From Deltaproteobacteria bacterium (GTDB lineage Bacteria; Myxococcota; UBA727; VGSZ01): 64,000 bases of DNA. Under the pieces are notes generated by a model. That model did no database searches, had not been told where the DNA came from, and saw nothing but the letters and a program-made list of their open reading frames with translations. The number at the start of each line of letters is the position of its first letter. The first letter of the stretch is position 1. Positions 9,491-20,063 of the stretch are shown in pieces. The stretch covers positions 842,386-906,385 of the forward strand of contig JACOUT010000003.1 of assembly GCA_016177705.1 (NCBI GenBank), given 5' to 3'. Position numbers and translations under genes: made by a program.

Positions 9491-11460
9491 GCCGCGCGAT
9501 GCTCCTCGCACGTCTCGCGGTCGTGCTCGCCCTGTCGGCCACGGTGACGTCGTCGTGTCGCACCGAGCGTGCGGTAGCCGCCGACTGGCGCTGGGTCGAC
9601 GTCGCCGAGCTGGTCAAACTGGACGCGAAAGACGACGACGCGGCGGCCGTGGTGGTGCTGCGCGATCACCGCCTGTTGTTCCAGCGCCTGGGCAAGTGGG
9701 GCGACTCGCGCGCGGAGCTGCACAGCCACGAGGTGATCCGCGTCTTGAGCGAGGCCGGCTTCGAGCGCGCGCTGGTGCGCCTGGCCTGGCCCAAGAAGGG
9801 GCGGCTGGTGCACCTGGACGCACGCACCATCGCGCCCGATGGCTCGGTGACGCCGCTCGACGCCGAGGCCGCCTTCGCGTCGTCGTTTCAGCTCGACGAG
9901 GAGAAGAGCGGCGACGCCCGGGCCTTCAGCTTCCCGCGCGTCGACGTCGGCAGTTGGCTCGAGCTGTCCTACACCATCGAGCTCGACGGCTTCTACACGG
10001 CGTGGTCCGACCGGGTGACCGACGAGATCCCGGTGCGCGAGTACCGGCTCGACATCGTGGTCGACGACATCGCGCAGCCGGAGCTGCGCGTGCTCAACCA
10101 CCCGGCGCAGCCTACCGTCACCCTCGAGGCCGACGGCATGCGGCACTTGCGCTTGCAGTTGAAGGACATCCCGGCGGCCGTCGACGAGCCGTTCTCGCCC
10201 ACCTGGCGCGCGCGCGATCCCTGGTGGATCTACCGCACCGTCCGCTATCGCTACCCGAACGACGAGTGGGACTTGGAGGCGAGCTGGAGCGACGCGGCGC
10301 GCGCCACCTCGAAGCTGGTGGTCAAGCACAAGGGGCTCGAGCAGGCGCCCGCGCTCGACCTCGCGCGTTGCGGGCAAGGTACCGCGCGCGACACCCGCTG
10401 CGTCATCGACGCCGCGCTCGCCGAGACGCACCGCCGCGTCGTCTTCACGGGTTTCGCGCCCGCCTTTGCGCTCGGCGAGGTCGACGCGGTAGTCGCGGCC
10501 GGTGCGGCCGACGCCGGCGGCAAGGCCGCGCTGCTGTTTGCGCTCCTGACCAACGCCGGCGTCGACGCGCGCCTCGCGGCGGTGGCGCGGCGCGGCACCA
10601 ACGAGGTGGCGCGCGACTTTCCGTCGCTGCGCTGGCTCAACCACACGCTGGTGGTGGCGGTGATGGGCGATCAGGCGGTGTGGATGGACCCGTCGTGCGA
10701 AATGTGCGCGTCCGGCACCCTGCCGTCGTGGGACCCGATCGGCGCGGACGCGCTCGTGGTGAGCAAGAAAGGCGACAAGCTCACCGCGAGCTGGTGGGCG
10801 CTGAACGGTCAGCCGGCGCCCCACGATAACGTGTTGACGTCGCTGTGGACCTTGACGGTGGACGAGCGTGGCGATGCGCGCGTGCTGCTCGAGCAGCGCA
10901 GCGCGGGCGAGGCGTCGCTGTTCTGGCGGGCGCGCACGCGCAACGATGTGGCCAAGGACGCGGCCGACGACGCACAGCGGCTGGTGCGACGCCTGTCGCC
11001 GGCGGCAACCGTGACGAGTCACACCCCGGTCACCTGCGCGCGCAACACCGGCCGCTGTCAGCAGCGCATCGAGGCGGTGTTGCCGCGCTTCGCGCATCAG
11101 GACGTCGACGGCCTGCGCGTGCCGCTCTCGCTGCTGCGGCCTGCGGTCGACCTGGTGAGCCGGCGGCCGCGTCGGCAGGACTACGTGGTGAGCGCGCCGC
11201 TGGTGCACGAGGACGAGCTGACCGTGGTGCCGCCCAAGGGCTACACCATCGAAGCGCCGCCGCGCTCGCGCAGCGGCAAGGGCACGCTCGGCGCGGTCGA
11301 GATCGCGACCGAGGTGCGCAGCGGCACCCTGGTGGTCAAGCGGACCACGCGCGAACTTCCGGGGCACCTGCCGGTGACGAGCGGCAACGAGGCGCAGGCG
11401 CCGTTCGAGCCGGGCGCGGCGTTGGCCGCGAGCGTGGTGCGGCTGGTGCCGCCCCGCTGA
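9487..11460 (+). CDS. DUF3857/transglutaminase-like paralogue lacking catalytic Cys
   Basis: A 657-residue exported protein with the same layout as the gene before it: signal peptide (ALSATVTSSC, possible lipobox), DUF3857 beta domain, transglutaminase-like core, C-terminal beta domain. In the core the position of the catalytic Cys motif YGDCKDK is occupied by ADAGGKAALL, while the His (LNHTLVVAV) and Asp (VWMDPSC) regions remain recognisable. It is therefore probably catalytically dead and could act as a partner or regulator of the upstream enzyme. The ATG at 9487 overlaps the upstream stop. It is convergent with the next gene (4 nt gap). Confidence 0.8.
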   Translation: MSRAMLLARLAVVLALSATVTSSCRTERAVAADWRWVDVAELVKLDAKDDDAAAVVVLRDHRLLFQRLGKWGDSRAELHSHEVIRVLSEAGFERALVRLAWPKKGRLVHLDARTIAPDGSVTPLDAEAAFASSFQLDEEKSGDARAFSFPRVDVGSWLELSYTIELDGFYTAWSDRVTDEIPVREYRLDIVVDDIAQPELRVLNHPAQPTVTLEADGMRHLRLQLKDIPAAVDEPFSPTWRARDPWWIYRTVRYRYPNDEWDLEASWSDAARATSKLVVKHKGLEQAPALDLARCGQGTARDTRCVIDAALAETHRRVVFTGFAPAFALGEVDAVVAAGAADAGGKAALLFALLTNAGVDARLAAVARRGTNEVARDFPSLRWLNHTLVVAVMGDQAVWMDPSCEMCASGTLPSWDPIGADALVVSKKGDKLTASWWALNGQPAPHDNVLTSLWTLTVDERGDARVLLEQRSAGEASLFWRARTRNDVAKDAADDAQRLVRRLSPAATVTSHTPVTCARNTGRCQQRIEAVLPRFAHQDVDGLRVPLSLLRPAVDLVSRRPRRQDYVVSAPLVHEDELTVVPPKGYTIEAPPRSRSGKGTLGAVEIATEVRSGTLVVKRTTRELPGHLPVTSGNEAQAPFEPGAALAASVVRLVPPR

Positions 11461-11464
11461 GCGA

Positions 11465-12451
11465 TCAGGGCGGTCCGAGCGTGTACACCGCCAGGTAGTC
11501 GAAGCGCGCTTGCGAGCTGTAGACGCCGAGCGCGGGCATGCCCGAATCGAACAGCGTGAGATCGAGCTCCATGGCGCCGCCCTCGACGGCGCAGCGCACG
11601 GCAGTGCCCTCGACGCGCACCTGCAGCAGGAACGAGACGTCCGCCGCGAACGTCGTCGAGGCGAACTGTCCGTAGGACGCCCAACCGAAGTTGTCGTCGA
11701 AGGACGCGATCACTCCCTGGTTCGCGTTGAACGCGGCGGCGCACAGATACCCGGCATACGCGGTTGGACCAGCGTGGCCGCGCGCTCCCAGGTACATCCA
11801 CGGATCGCCGCCGAGCGAAGTGAAGGTGGCCCGCGTCTCGACCGCGACGTCGGTGCCGACCACCGGGAACAACAAGAGCGGGTCGGGCCAGCGGCCGTTG
11901 GCATCGACCGCGAGCTGGCCGCCGCCGATCGACCAGGCGCCGTCTCCCGTCGGCACCCAGCCGGGGTCGAGCGCGTCGCCGTCGAAGGCCTCGAACAGCG
12001 CGAGCGCGTCGCCGCTCTGGCTCGGGCGTGGATCGCAGGCGTCACCCACGCCGTCGGCGGAGGTACCGGCGCCCAGCTCGAGCACATCGTCCTGCGCGGC
12101 GTTCGCGATCCCCGGGCAGTTGTCGCAGCGATCGAGCAGCCCGTCGCCGTCCTCGTCGTGCACGCCGCAGTCGCCCTCGCCTTCCCCCTCGCCTTCGCCT
12201 TCCCCCTCGCCTTCGCCTTCCCCCTCGCCCTCACCCTCGCCTTCCCCCTCGCCCTCACCCTCACCCTCACCCTCACCCTCGCCGGTCACCAGTCCCGGCG
12301 GGCCGCAGCGCCCTTCGACGCACGCCGCGCGGAACGGGCAGTCCCGATCGCTCGAGCAGGGCAGCGGCGCGCCGAGCAAGCGGCACCCGCCCGCGATCGT
12401 GAGCAGCACGACGACGATGACGAGCGACGAAGCGAGAGGAGGGTGGCGCAC
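11465..12451 (-). CDS. GE-linker lipoprotein with calcium-type repeats
   Basis: A 328-residue lipoprotein (lipobox IAGGC). After a short Cys-containing head (PCSSDRDCPF...CVEGRC) comes a pure Gly-Glu alternation of about 18 dipeptides, then DEDGDGLLDRCDNCPG, a thrombospondin type-3-like calcium-binding motif. The C-terminal 190 residues form a beta-rich domain with a concanavalin-like look (FDGDALDPGW, SIGGGQLAV, FDYLAVY). The GE linker probably holds the C-terminal domain away from the outer membrane. No enzymatic motif is seen; glycan binding is a guess from the fold type. Confidence 0.75.
   Translation of the reverse strand: MRHPPLASSLVIVVVLLTIAGGCRLLGAPLPCSSDRDCPFRAACVEGRCGPPGLVTGEGEGEGEGEGEGEGEGEGEGEGEGEGEGEGEGEGEGDCGVHDEDGDGLLDRCDNCPGIANAAQDDVLELGAGTSADGVGDACDPRPSQSGDALALFEAFDGDALDPGWVPTGDGAWSIGGGQLAVDANGRWPDPLLLFPVVGTDVAVETRATFTSLGGDPWMYLGARGHAGPTAYAGYLCAAAFNANQGVIASFDDNFGWASYGQFASTTFAADVSFLLQVRVEGTAVRCAVEGGAMELDLTLFDSGMPALGVYSSQARFDYLAVYTLGPP
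12172..12282. repeat. Hexanucleotide repeat encoding (Gly-Glu)n
   Basis: A run of GGCGAG/GGCGAA hexamers (read on the minus strand) within the lipoprotein at 11465-12451. Because the unit is 6 nt, slippage would change linker length without shifting the frame. Confidence 0.85.
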
Positions 12452-12464
12452 GCGCGGGTCGATG

Positions 12465-13121
12465 TTACCGCTTGCGCACGAGCTGGATGCCGTCGCCCAC
12501 CGACAACAACACCGCGTCCACGCGCGCGTCGTCGCGAATGCGCGCGTTGAGTTGATGGAGCGTGCGCGTCTCCTCGTCCATCAAGGAGGGGTTGGCGGTT
12601 ACGCGACCCGACCAGAGCATGTTGTCGAGCGCGAGCAGGCCGCCCTTGCGCAACAGCGCCAGGCACAGCTCGTAGTAGCGCGGGTAGCTCTCCTTGTCGG
12701 CGTCGATGAAGGCGAAGTCGAAGGAGCCGGGCTCGCGCTCGACCAGCGCGCGCAGTGTGTCCTCCGCGGGTGCGAGCCGCAGGTCGATGCGCGCGGCCAC
12801 GCCCGCCGCCTGCCAATGACGGCGGGCGATGTCGGTCCACTCGCGGTTGACGTCGCACGCGACCAGCAGGCCGTCCTCCGGCAGCCCGCGCGCGACCGCG
12901 AGCGCGCTCATGCCGGTGAAGGTGCCGACCTCGACGGCGCGGCGCGCGCCGATGGCGCGCACCAGCAGCGTGAACAGGCATGCCTGGTCGCGGCCGATCT
13001 GCATGCGCGCCATCGGCAGCGTCGCGGTCTCTTCGCGCAGCGCGCGCTCGACCTCGGTGTCGCGCGCCATCGTCTCCAGCAGGTAGCGCTCGACGTCGGC
13101 AGCGAGCAGCGTGCGGCTCAT
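12465..13121 (-). CDS. SAM-dependent O-methyltransferase
   Basis: A 218-residue cytoplasmic enzyme of the class I, CCoAMT-like O-methyltransferase family. The SAM site is VEVGTFTGMSALAVARGLP; an acidic residue ends strand 2 (ACDVNREW), and the metal/catechol region is FDFAFIDADKESYPRYYE followed by LALDNMLWSGRV. Members methylate hydroxyl groups of caffeoyl-CoA, catechols or similar small phenolics; the real substrate is unknown. The ATG at 13121 has a GAGGGAGG ribosome site. Length is normal for the family. It sits 13 nt upstream of the GE-linker lipoprotein. Confidence 0.88.
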   Translation of the reverse strand: MSRTLLAADVERYLLETMARDTEVERALREETATLPMARMQIGRDQACLFTLLVRAIGARRAVEVGTFTGMSALAVARGLPEDGLLVACDVNREWTDIARRHWQAAGVAARIDLRLAPAEDTLRALVEREPGSFDFAFIDADKESYPRYYELCLALLRKGGLLALDNMLWSGRVTANPSLMDEETRTLHQLNARIRDDARVDAVLLSVGDGIQLVRKR

Positions 13122-13213
13122 GGCCCCTCCCTCGCGCGGTGCGCGCCGAAGCCCCACCGTGACATGCCGTCGCGGGGAAGTCGGTGCAAGTGCGTGATCG
13201 CGCCGGCGCCCCG

Positions 13214-13951
13214 TCAGCGCAGGGGCGTTGCGCGTCCGCTCGACCACCAGACGACGCCGAGCCCACCCACCAGCACCAGCACGCTCCAGCCGCCGATGAT
13301 GAGGCCCCACAGCCAGAAGGGGCCGCCGAGCGCCGCCGCGACGTTGGCGACGTCCGAGGGCATCTCGCCCGCGCCGGTGCGAGCCACCGAGGTGAACAGG
13401 TAGTCCGCACGCGAGAACACCGAGAGCGCGAGTTGGATGGCGACGAACAGCATCGCGATCTGCGCGCGCTCGGGCCCGAGCTTGCGCGCGCCGAGCAAGA
13501 ACAGCGCGCCACAGCCGACGGTGAACACCAGGCCGAACACGTTGCGCACGAACAGGGCGGCGATCGCCAGCATGAACGCACCGAAGAGCGCGAGCCCGAC
13601 GCGGGCCAGGCGGGGCCGCGTGCCGAGCGCGAAGAACGCAGCGGCCAGAAACGCCGGACCCAGCAGCCCGCCCGCGGAGACGATGGCGCGCGCGGCGCTG
13701 TCGGCGGCGACGCCCGAGTGCGTCGCGACCCCGGAGGCATCCCAGAAGATCACGAGCCGTTCGAACCTGGCGCCGACCAGCATGGCGGCGAGGCCATGCC
13801 CGGTCTCGTGCGCGAAGGTGGCGAGCCAGACCAGCGGCGCCTCGACGACGCGCACGATGAACGACGCGCTGCCCAGCAGGTAGAGCAGCAACACGATCGC
13901 CGCGGCGCCGGCAAGCGCGCGCACGGGGCTCGGCGCCGGTGGTTCGTTCAT
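13214..13951 (-). CDS. M50-like integral membrane metalloprotease
   Basis: A 245-residue membrane protein with about six hydrophobic segments. An HETGH zinc motif (H48-E49-xx-H52) lies at the end of the second segment, as in M50B/site-2-protease-like families annotated 'M50 family metallopeptidase'. The protein ends with two strong membrane spans and a basic tail. Such proteins cut within or near membranes, but a second zinc ligand (NPDG-like motif) is not obvious, so activity is uncertain. It lies 31 nt downstream of atpC, possibly on the same transcript. Confidence 0.65.
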   Translation of the reverse strand: MNEPPAPSPVRALAGAAAIVLLLYLLGSASFIVRVVEAPLVWLATFAHETGHGLAAMLVGARFERLVIFWDASGVATHSGVAADSAARAIVSAGGLLGPAFLAAAFFALGTRPRLARVGLALFGAFMLAIAALFVRNVFGLVFTVGCGALFLLGARKLGPERAQIAMLFVAIQLALSVFSRADYLFTSVARTGAGEMPSDVANVAAALGGPFWLWGLIIGGWSVLVLVGGLGVVWWSSGRATPLR

Positions 13952-13982
13952 GGCCCCCCGCGTGGACGCGCGCAGCGCACGC

Positions 13983-14381
13983 CTACTTGATCAAGGTCAG
14001 CTTGGCCGCCGCGCGCTCGACGTCCGCGCGCAGCTCCTTGAAGCTCTGGTCCTCGAGCGACACCGGCCCGAGCTGCTTGAGCTTCTGCTCGGCGTCGTAC
14101 AGCGACTTGTTGGCGTCTTCGCGCGTCACCTCGTCGGCGAGCGCGGCGTGCTCCGTCATCAAGGTCACGCGGTCGCGATCGATCTCGACGTAGCCGCCCG
14201 ACACCATCAGCCGCGTGTGCTTGCCCTGGTGCACGAACGTGAGCACGCCGGTGCCGAGCAACGCCAGGAACGGTGCATGGCCGGGCAGCGCCTCGAGCTC
14301 GCCCTGCAACGCCGGGATGACGACGTCGCTGGTCTCGCCGATGATGACCTTGCGGTCGGGGGTGACGATCTCGAGCTGCAT
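13983..14381 (-). CDS. atpC: F1F0 ATP synthase epsilon subunit
   Basis: A 132-residue epsilon subunit. The N-terminal beta sandwich begins MQLEIVTPDRKVI and contains the conserved ALPGHAPFLALLGTGVL segment; the C-terminal part is the helical hairpin that can inhibit the rotary enzyme (from about residue 85). Epsilon sits in the central stalk of F1. It follows atpD by 38 nt, the normal beta-epsilon order. Confidence 0.97.
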   Translation of the reverse strand: MQLEIVTPDRKVIIGETSDVVIPALQGELEALPGHAPFLALLGTGVLTFVHQGKHTRLMVSGGYVEIDRDRVTLMTEHAALADEVTREDANKSLYDAEQKLKQLGPVSLEDQSFKELRADVERAAAKLTLIK

Positions 14382-14419
14382 GGCGCCCTCGCGGTTGCTG
14401 CGCTGCGACGGTGGAGCGA

Positions 14420-16072
<1,653 letters not shown>

Positions 16073-17656
16073 TCAGCGGCACGCGATCGGGTCGGTGTCC
16101 TCGACGAGATCGCAGGGCGGCGCCGCGGGGCAGTCGTCGGCGTCGACCGCCTGGCCGCAACTGCCGGTGCGCGAGACCGAGCTGCCGACGGCGCAGGTGG
16201 TGTCGCCCGGGTCGACGCAGGCGGTCACGTCCGTGACCGCGCGCTCCTCGTCGGTGCCGTCGCAATTGTAGTCCCAGCCGCCGCCGTTTCGCTGCGAGGT
16301 GAAGTAGTTGGCCTGTCCCGGCCGGGCGTCACCGTCGCTGTCGTCGCAGTCGGCGGCGTCGAGCACCTCCCACTGATCGAGCGCCGCGTCGCCCACACAG
16401 CTCGCGATGGGCGCGCCGCCGAAGTAGCTGTCGTTGTCTCCGTCGTCGAACAGCTCGAGCGGCGCATAGAAGCTCGCGCTGGCCGAGTCGCAGTCGTCGC
16501 CGCCGAGGAGCTCGACCACCACGTAGTCGACCTCCACGCTGCCGCCGTAGCTGCCGTTCTCGTTCACCACCACCCTCGCGTCGAGCGCGCCGGCGCACAG
16601 CGCTGCCGGGTCGGTGATCGACAGCCCCCAGTCGGCGGCCGTGCCCTCGAGCACGACGTCGACGAAGCTGCCCTGCAGCCAGGTGGAGGTGGCGCTCCTG
16701 GTGGCGCCGCCGTTGCCGCTGTCTTGCAGCGTGACGTCGGTGACGAGCTCTTGTGGCGCCTGCAGCACCGGCAGGCGTCCGTGCACGCGCACACGAAGGG
16801 CGTCGAGCCGCGGCGGTACCGCCAGGCAGCGGTAGTTGCTCAACACCATGGTCGCGGTCTCGCCGGCGCTGCCGGGGTCGAGGTCGGCGACGGCGACGCC
16901 GCCGCAGCAGGCAGCACCGTTGGCCACGCTGCTCCAGGCGTTGCTCGCGCCCGACGAGGAGGCTGACTCGGCGTAGGCCAGGTGCGGCGGGCCGCGCCGC
17001 ACCGCGACGATGTCCTGTTCGGGCACATCGCCCACGCATGCCTGCGTCGGGGCCGCCGTGAAGCCGTCGCCGTCCGCCTCGTCGAAGCCCACTTGCAGTT
17101 GGAAACGGGTGGGATCGGCGGGCTCGCAGTCGGTGTCGACGTCGGACCTGCCGGGCGCGAGCGGCAGGGCGGCGCAGTCCCCGCTCCTCGGCCCGGCGCC
17201 GACGCCGTCGCCGTCACCGTCGAGGAAGGAGAAGCCGTAGCCGCCGCTGCACGCGTCGAGGGGCACGCAGGCGCCGTCGCCGCCGTCGTGCTCGAGCGCG
17301 CCGCAGCCGCCGGCGTCCGGCGTGCCCGCGTCCAGCGCGCCCGCATCCAAGACGCCCGCGTCGTCGACACCGGCATCGGCCTCGCCCGCGTCCTGGTCGC
17401 CGCCGTCGCTTGCGCCCGCGTCGTCGTCGTCGCCGGCGCCGGCGTCGCTCGTGCCCGCGTCGTCGTCGCCGGCGGGCGCACACAGGCCGAGCAGGCAGCG
17501 CTCATCGCTCTCACAGTCGATGTCGGAGTTGCACGGCCGCGCCACCTGGCCGGGGCAGGCGAGCGCCGTCACGACGACCGCCGCGCCGCACCCCACCCTG
17601 CACACGTCCATGCAGATCATCATGCTGGCGAGAAGCGCCGCGCGGAAACGCCGCAT
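16073..17656 (-). CDS. Asp/Ala-rich MopE-like exported protein
   Basis: A 527-residue exported protein with an N-terminal hydrophobic segment and a Cys near residue 33 (possible lipoprotein). A Cys-bearing head (CNSDIDCESDERCLLGLC) is followed by an 80-residue Asp-Ala-Gly-rich linker with many DAG repeats and then beta-rich domains. The C-terminus has DCDDSDGDARPG and YNCDGTDEE, the putative metal-binding 'MopE' motif of myxobacterial and methanotroph surface proteins. Function is unknown. The ATG at 17656 is chosen because a signal-like segment follows it; a longer start is possible. It is divergent from the GE-linker lipoprotein at 17825. Confidence 0.7.
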   Translation of the reverse strand: MRRFRAALLASMMICMDVCRVGCGAAVVVTALACPGQVARPCNSDIDCESDERCLLGLCAPAGDDDAGTSDAGAGDDDDAGASDGGDQDAGEADAGVDDAGVLDAGALDAGTPDAGGCGALEHDGGDGACVPLDACSGGYGFSFLDGDGDGVGAGPRSGDCAALPLAPGRSDVDTDCEPADPTRFQLQVGFDEADGDGFTAAPTQACVGDVPEQDIVAVRRGPPHLAYAESASSSGASNAWSSVANGAACCGGVAVADLDPGSAGETATMVLSNYRCLAVPPRLDALRVRVHGRLPVLQAPQELVTDVTLQDSGNGGATRSATSTWLQGSFVDVVLEGTAADWGLSITDPAALCAGALDARVVVNENGSYGGSVEVDYVVVELLGGDDCDSASASFYAPLELFDDGDNDSYFGGAPIASCVGDAALDQWEVLDAADCDDSDGDARPGQANYFTSQRNGGGWDYNCDGTDEERAVTDVTACVDPGDTTCAVGSSVSRTGSCGQAVDADDCPAAPPCDLVEDTDPIACR

Positions 17657-17824
17657 CACCACACGATAGCGCGCGCCACCGTCGACACCGGCATGGCCGC
17701 CTCGCGCGCCGGATCGGCGGTGGGACACCGACGCACATCACACTTCGGCGTGGATCCGCCATTCCCGATCGACCTTTGGCGTGGCAGGAACACCACGCCC
17801 GTCGTCACGGGCGTCGAGGTGCCC

Positions 17825-20038
17825 ATGCGCGCGCTCGTGGTCCGGCTCGCCCCCTTCGCCCTGCTCCCCTCCGCCCTGCTCCTGTCCGTCGTGGCACTGT
17901 CCGCCGTGATGCTGGGCGCCGGCTGCGACGGCTGCGCCGACGATCCCGCGGGCGGCCCGGGCGAAGGCGAAGGCGAGGCCGGCGAGGGCGAAGGCGAAGG
18001 CGAAGGCGAGGGCGAGGGCGAGGGCGAGGGCGAGCCGCCGAGCTACACGCTCGTGATCGAGCCCGTCGACGCCGTGCTCGAGGCCACCGTGGGCGGCAGC
18101 GAGACCTTGCAGCTCTCGGCGTTCCTGGTCGACGCGGCCGGCCTACGCACGCCCGCGCCCGACCCCTTCTGGGGCAGCCTGGCGCCTGAGATCGGCACGG
18201 TCGACCAGGCGGGCCTGTTCTCGCCCTCGCGCGAGCGCGCCGGCGAGTGCCGCGTGCGCGTGCGCGCGGCCGGCATCGAGGCCACCACGCTGGTGCGCGT
18301 CAACCTGCGCGAGGCGGTGGTCTCGGGCGGCACCGGCACCGCCGCCGACTTCACCGGGCCGGTCGCGGCCGCCGCGCTCGACGTGGTCTACCCGCTCGAC
18401 GGCGTGGTCATCCCCGCCAACCTGGCGGCCATGGTGGTGCAGTGGACCAAGCTGCACGCGCATGCGCGCGTCGTCGCCACCGGCCCGTTCGGCGCGCTCG
18501 AGCTGTACACCGACGGCAACGAGGTGCAGGCACCGGCCGAGAGCTGGCGTCGCTTCCTGCTCGCGCACGTTGGCACGAGCTTCACGCTCACTGTCGAGGA
18601 GAGCGAGGGCGCCGGCGCCGAGCGCGCGCAGCGCGTGCTCACCGTCAACCTGGCGGCGGCCGACCTGACCTCGACGGTCTACTACTGGGCGGTCGATCGC
18701 GGCCGCATCGTGCGCATCGACGCCGACAGCCTCGACCCTATCGACCTCGACATCCCGGCGCAGGGCACCGACAACGGCTGCCGCGCTTGCCACTCGCTGT
18801 CGGCAAACGGCCAGCGCATGAGCTTCACCTACTACGGCGGCAACGGCCCGGGCGGCGTCTACGACACCGGCGGCAACGCGGTGCTGCTCGACGACCAGAG
18901 CCGGAGCTGGAACTTCTCGGCGCCCTCGCCCGACGGCTCGTTGCTCGTCACCAACGTGGCCAACCGCCTGATGCTGCGCGACGGCACCACCGGCCTGCCG
19001 GTGCCCGGCCAGACCGACATCGGCGCGCGCGACGCCGCCATGCCCGCCTACTCGCCCACCGGCACCATGATCGCCTTCGCCGGCGACACGCAGGCCGCGG
19101 GCGGCGGGCCGCCGTCGTGGGAGATCGACTTCGATCTGTCGAACCTCTACGTCGCCGACGTCGATCCGGTCGGGCGCGCCGTCTCCAACGTGCGCCAGCT
19201 CGTGCCCGGCAACGGACGCGCCCTGTACTTCCCGAGCTTCAACCCCGATGGCTCCTTGGTGGCCTACACCGACGGCACGCACTCGCGCTCGACCACGCCC
19301 GGCGACCTCTGGCTGGCGCGCGCCACCGACACCTCGGGCGACGCGCCGCGCGTCAAGCTGACGCGCGCCAACCCTGCGTCGTCGGCGTACGCGCCCACCT
19401 TCAACCCGAAGGTCGAGGGTGGCTATCAGTGGATCGCCTTCTACTCGCGGCGCGCCTACGGCCACCACACGGCCGAGGGCCACCCGCAGATCTGGGTCGC
19501 CGCCGTCGACGCCGGCGCCGATCCCGCGAGCGGTCTCGATCCGTCGCACCCGCCCTTCTGGTTGCCCGGCCAACAGGAGACCTCGGAGAACCTGTCGAGC
19601 TTCTTCGCGCCCAAGCCGTGCAGCGAGACCGGCGGCCTGTGCGACGCGGACGCGTCGTGCTGCGGCGACGGCCTGTGCCGCCCCGTCGACGGCGTGGCCC
19701 AGTGCGTGCCGCCGGCCGAGGCGTGCACGCTCACCGGCGATCCGTGCGGCAGCGACGGCGAGTGCTGCGACGGCCTCAACTGCGTGGTCAACCCCGAGGC
19801 GGGCAACGAGCGGCAGTGCCTGCCGCCCGGCACCGTCTGCTCCGAGGAGGGCCAGGTGTGCCAGCTCGACGCCGACTGCTGCGCCGGCGCCGGCCTGTGT
19901 GTCGACGACGGCACGGGGGTGAGCCGCTGCCTCGAGGGCAACTGCTCGCACATCGGCGACACCTGCGGCGACGATCGACCATGCTGCGACGCCGGCACCG
20001 TCTGCAACGGCGGCATGTGCATCCCGATCGGCGGCTGA
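17825..20038 (+). CDS. TolB-like lipoprotein with a CXXCH motif and Cys-rich tail
   Basis: A 737-residue lipoprotein (lipobox LGAGC; ribosome site GAGG before the ATG). A Gly-Glu linker (residues about 45-70) leads to an Ig-like domain, a second beta domain, and then a beta-propeller region with PD40-type phrases (FSAPSPDGSLL, MPAYSPTGTMIAFAG, YFPSFNPDGSLVAYTDG). At the head of the propeller lies C319-R-A-C322-H323, a CXXCH motif of the type that binds haem c. The tail (from about residue 595) has four Cys-knot-like repeats (DxxCCGDGLC, ECCDGLNC, DCCAGAGLC, PCCDAGTVC). It may be a surface redox or binding protein; whether haem is attached is unknown. Confidence 0.75.
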   Translation: MRALVVRLAPFALLPSALLLSVVALSAVMLGAGCDGCADDPAGGPGEGEGEAGEGEGEGEGEGEGEGEGEPPSYTLVIEPVDAVLEATVGGSETLQLSAFLVDAAGLRTPAPDPFWGSLAPEIGTVDQAGLFSPSRERAGECRVRVRAAGIEATTLVRVNLREAVVSGGTGTAADFTGPVAAAALDVVYPLDGVVIPANLAAMVVQWTKLHAHARVVATGPFGALELYTDGNEVQAPAESWRRFLLAHVGTSFTLTVEESEGAGAERAQRVLTVNLAAADLTSTVYYWAVDRGRIVRIDADSLDPIDLDIPAQGTDNGCRACHSLSANGQRMSFTYYGGNGPGGVYDTGGNAVLLDDQSRSWNFSAPSPDGSLLVTNVANRLMLRDGTTGLPVPGQTDIGARDAAMPAYSPTGTMIAFAGDTQAAGGGPPSWEIDFDLSNLYVADVDPVGRAVSNVRQLVPGNGRALYFPSFNPDGSLVAYTDGTHSRSTTPGDLWLARATDTSGDAPRVKLTRANPASSAYAPTFNPKVEGGYQWIAFYSRRAYGHHTAEGHPQIWVAAVDAGADPASGLDPSHPPFWLPGQQETSENLSSFFAPKPCSETGGLCDADASCCGDGLCRPVDGVAQCVPPAEACTLTGDPCGSDGECCDGLNCVVNPEAGNERQCLPPGTVCSEEGQVCQLDADCCAGAGLCVDDGTGVSRCLEGNCSHIGDTCGDDRPCCDAGTVCNGGMCIPIGG
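17958..18034. repeat. Hexanucleotide repeat encoding (Gly-Glu)n
   Basis: GGCGAA/GGCGAG hexamers, once interrupted by GCCGGC, coding the Gly-Glu linker of the TolB-like lipoprotein. It is the same type of repeat as at 12172-12282 but in an unrelated gene. Confidence 0.8.
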
Positions 20039-20063
20039 CGCCTTTCGGCGTACCATCACCCCG

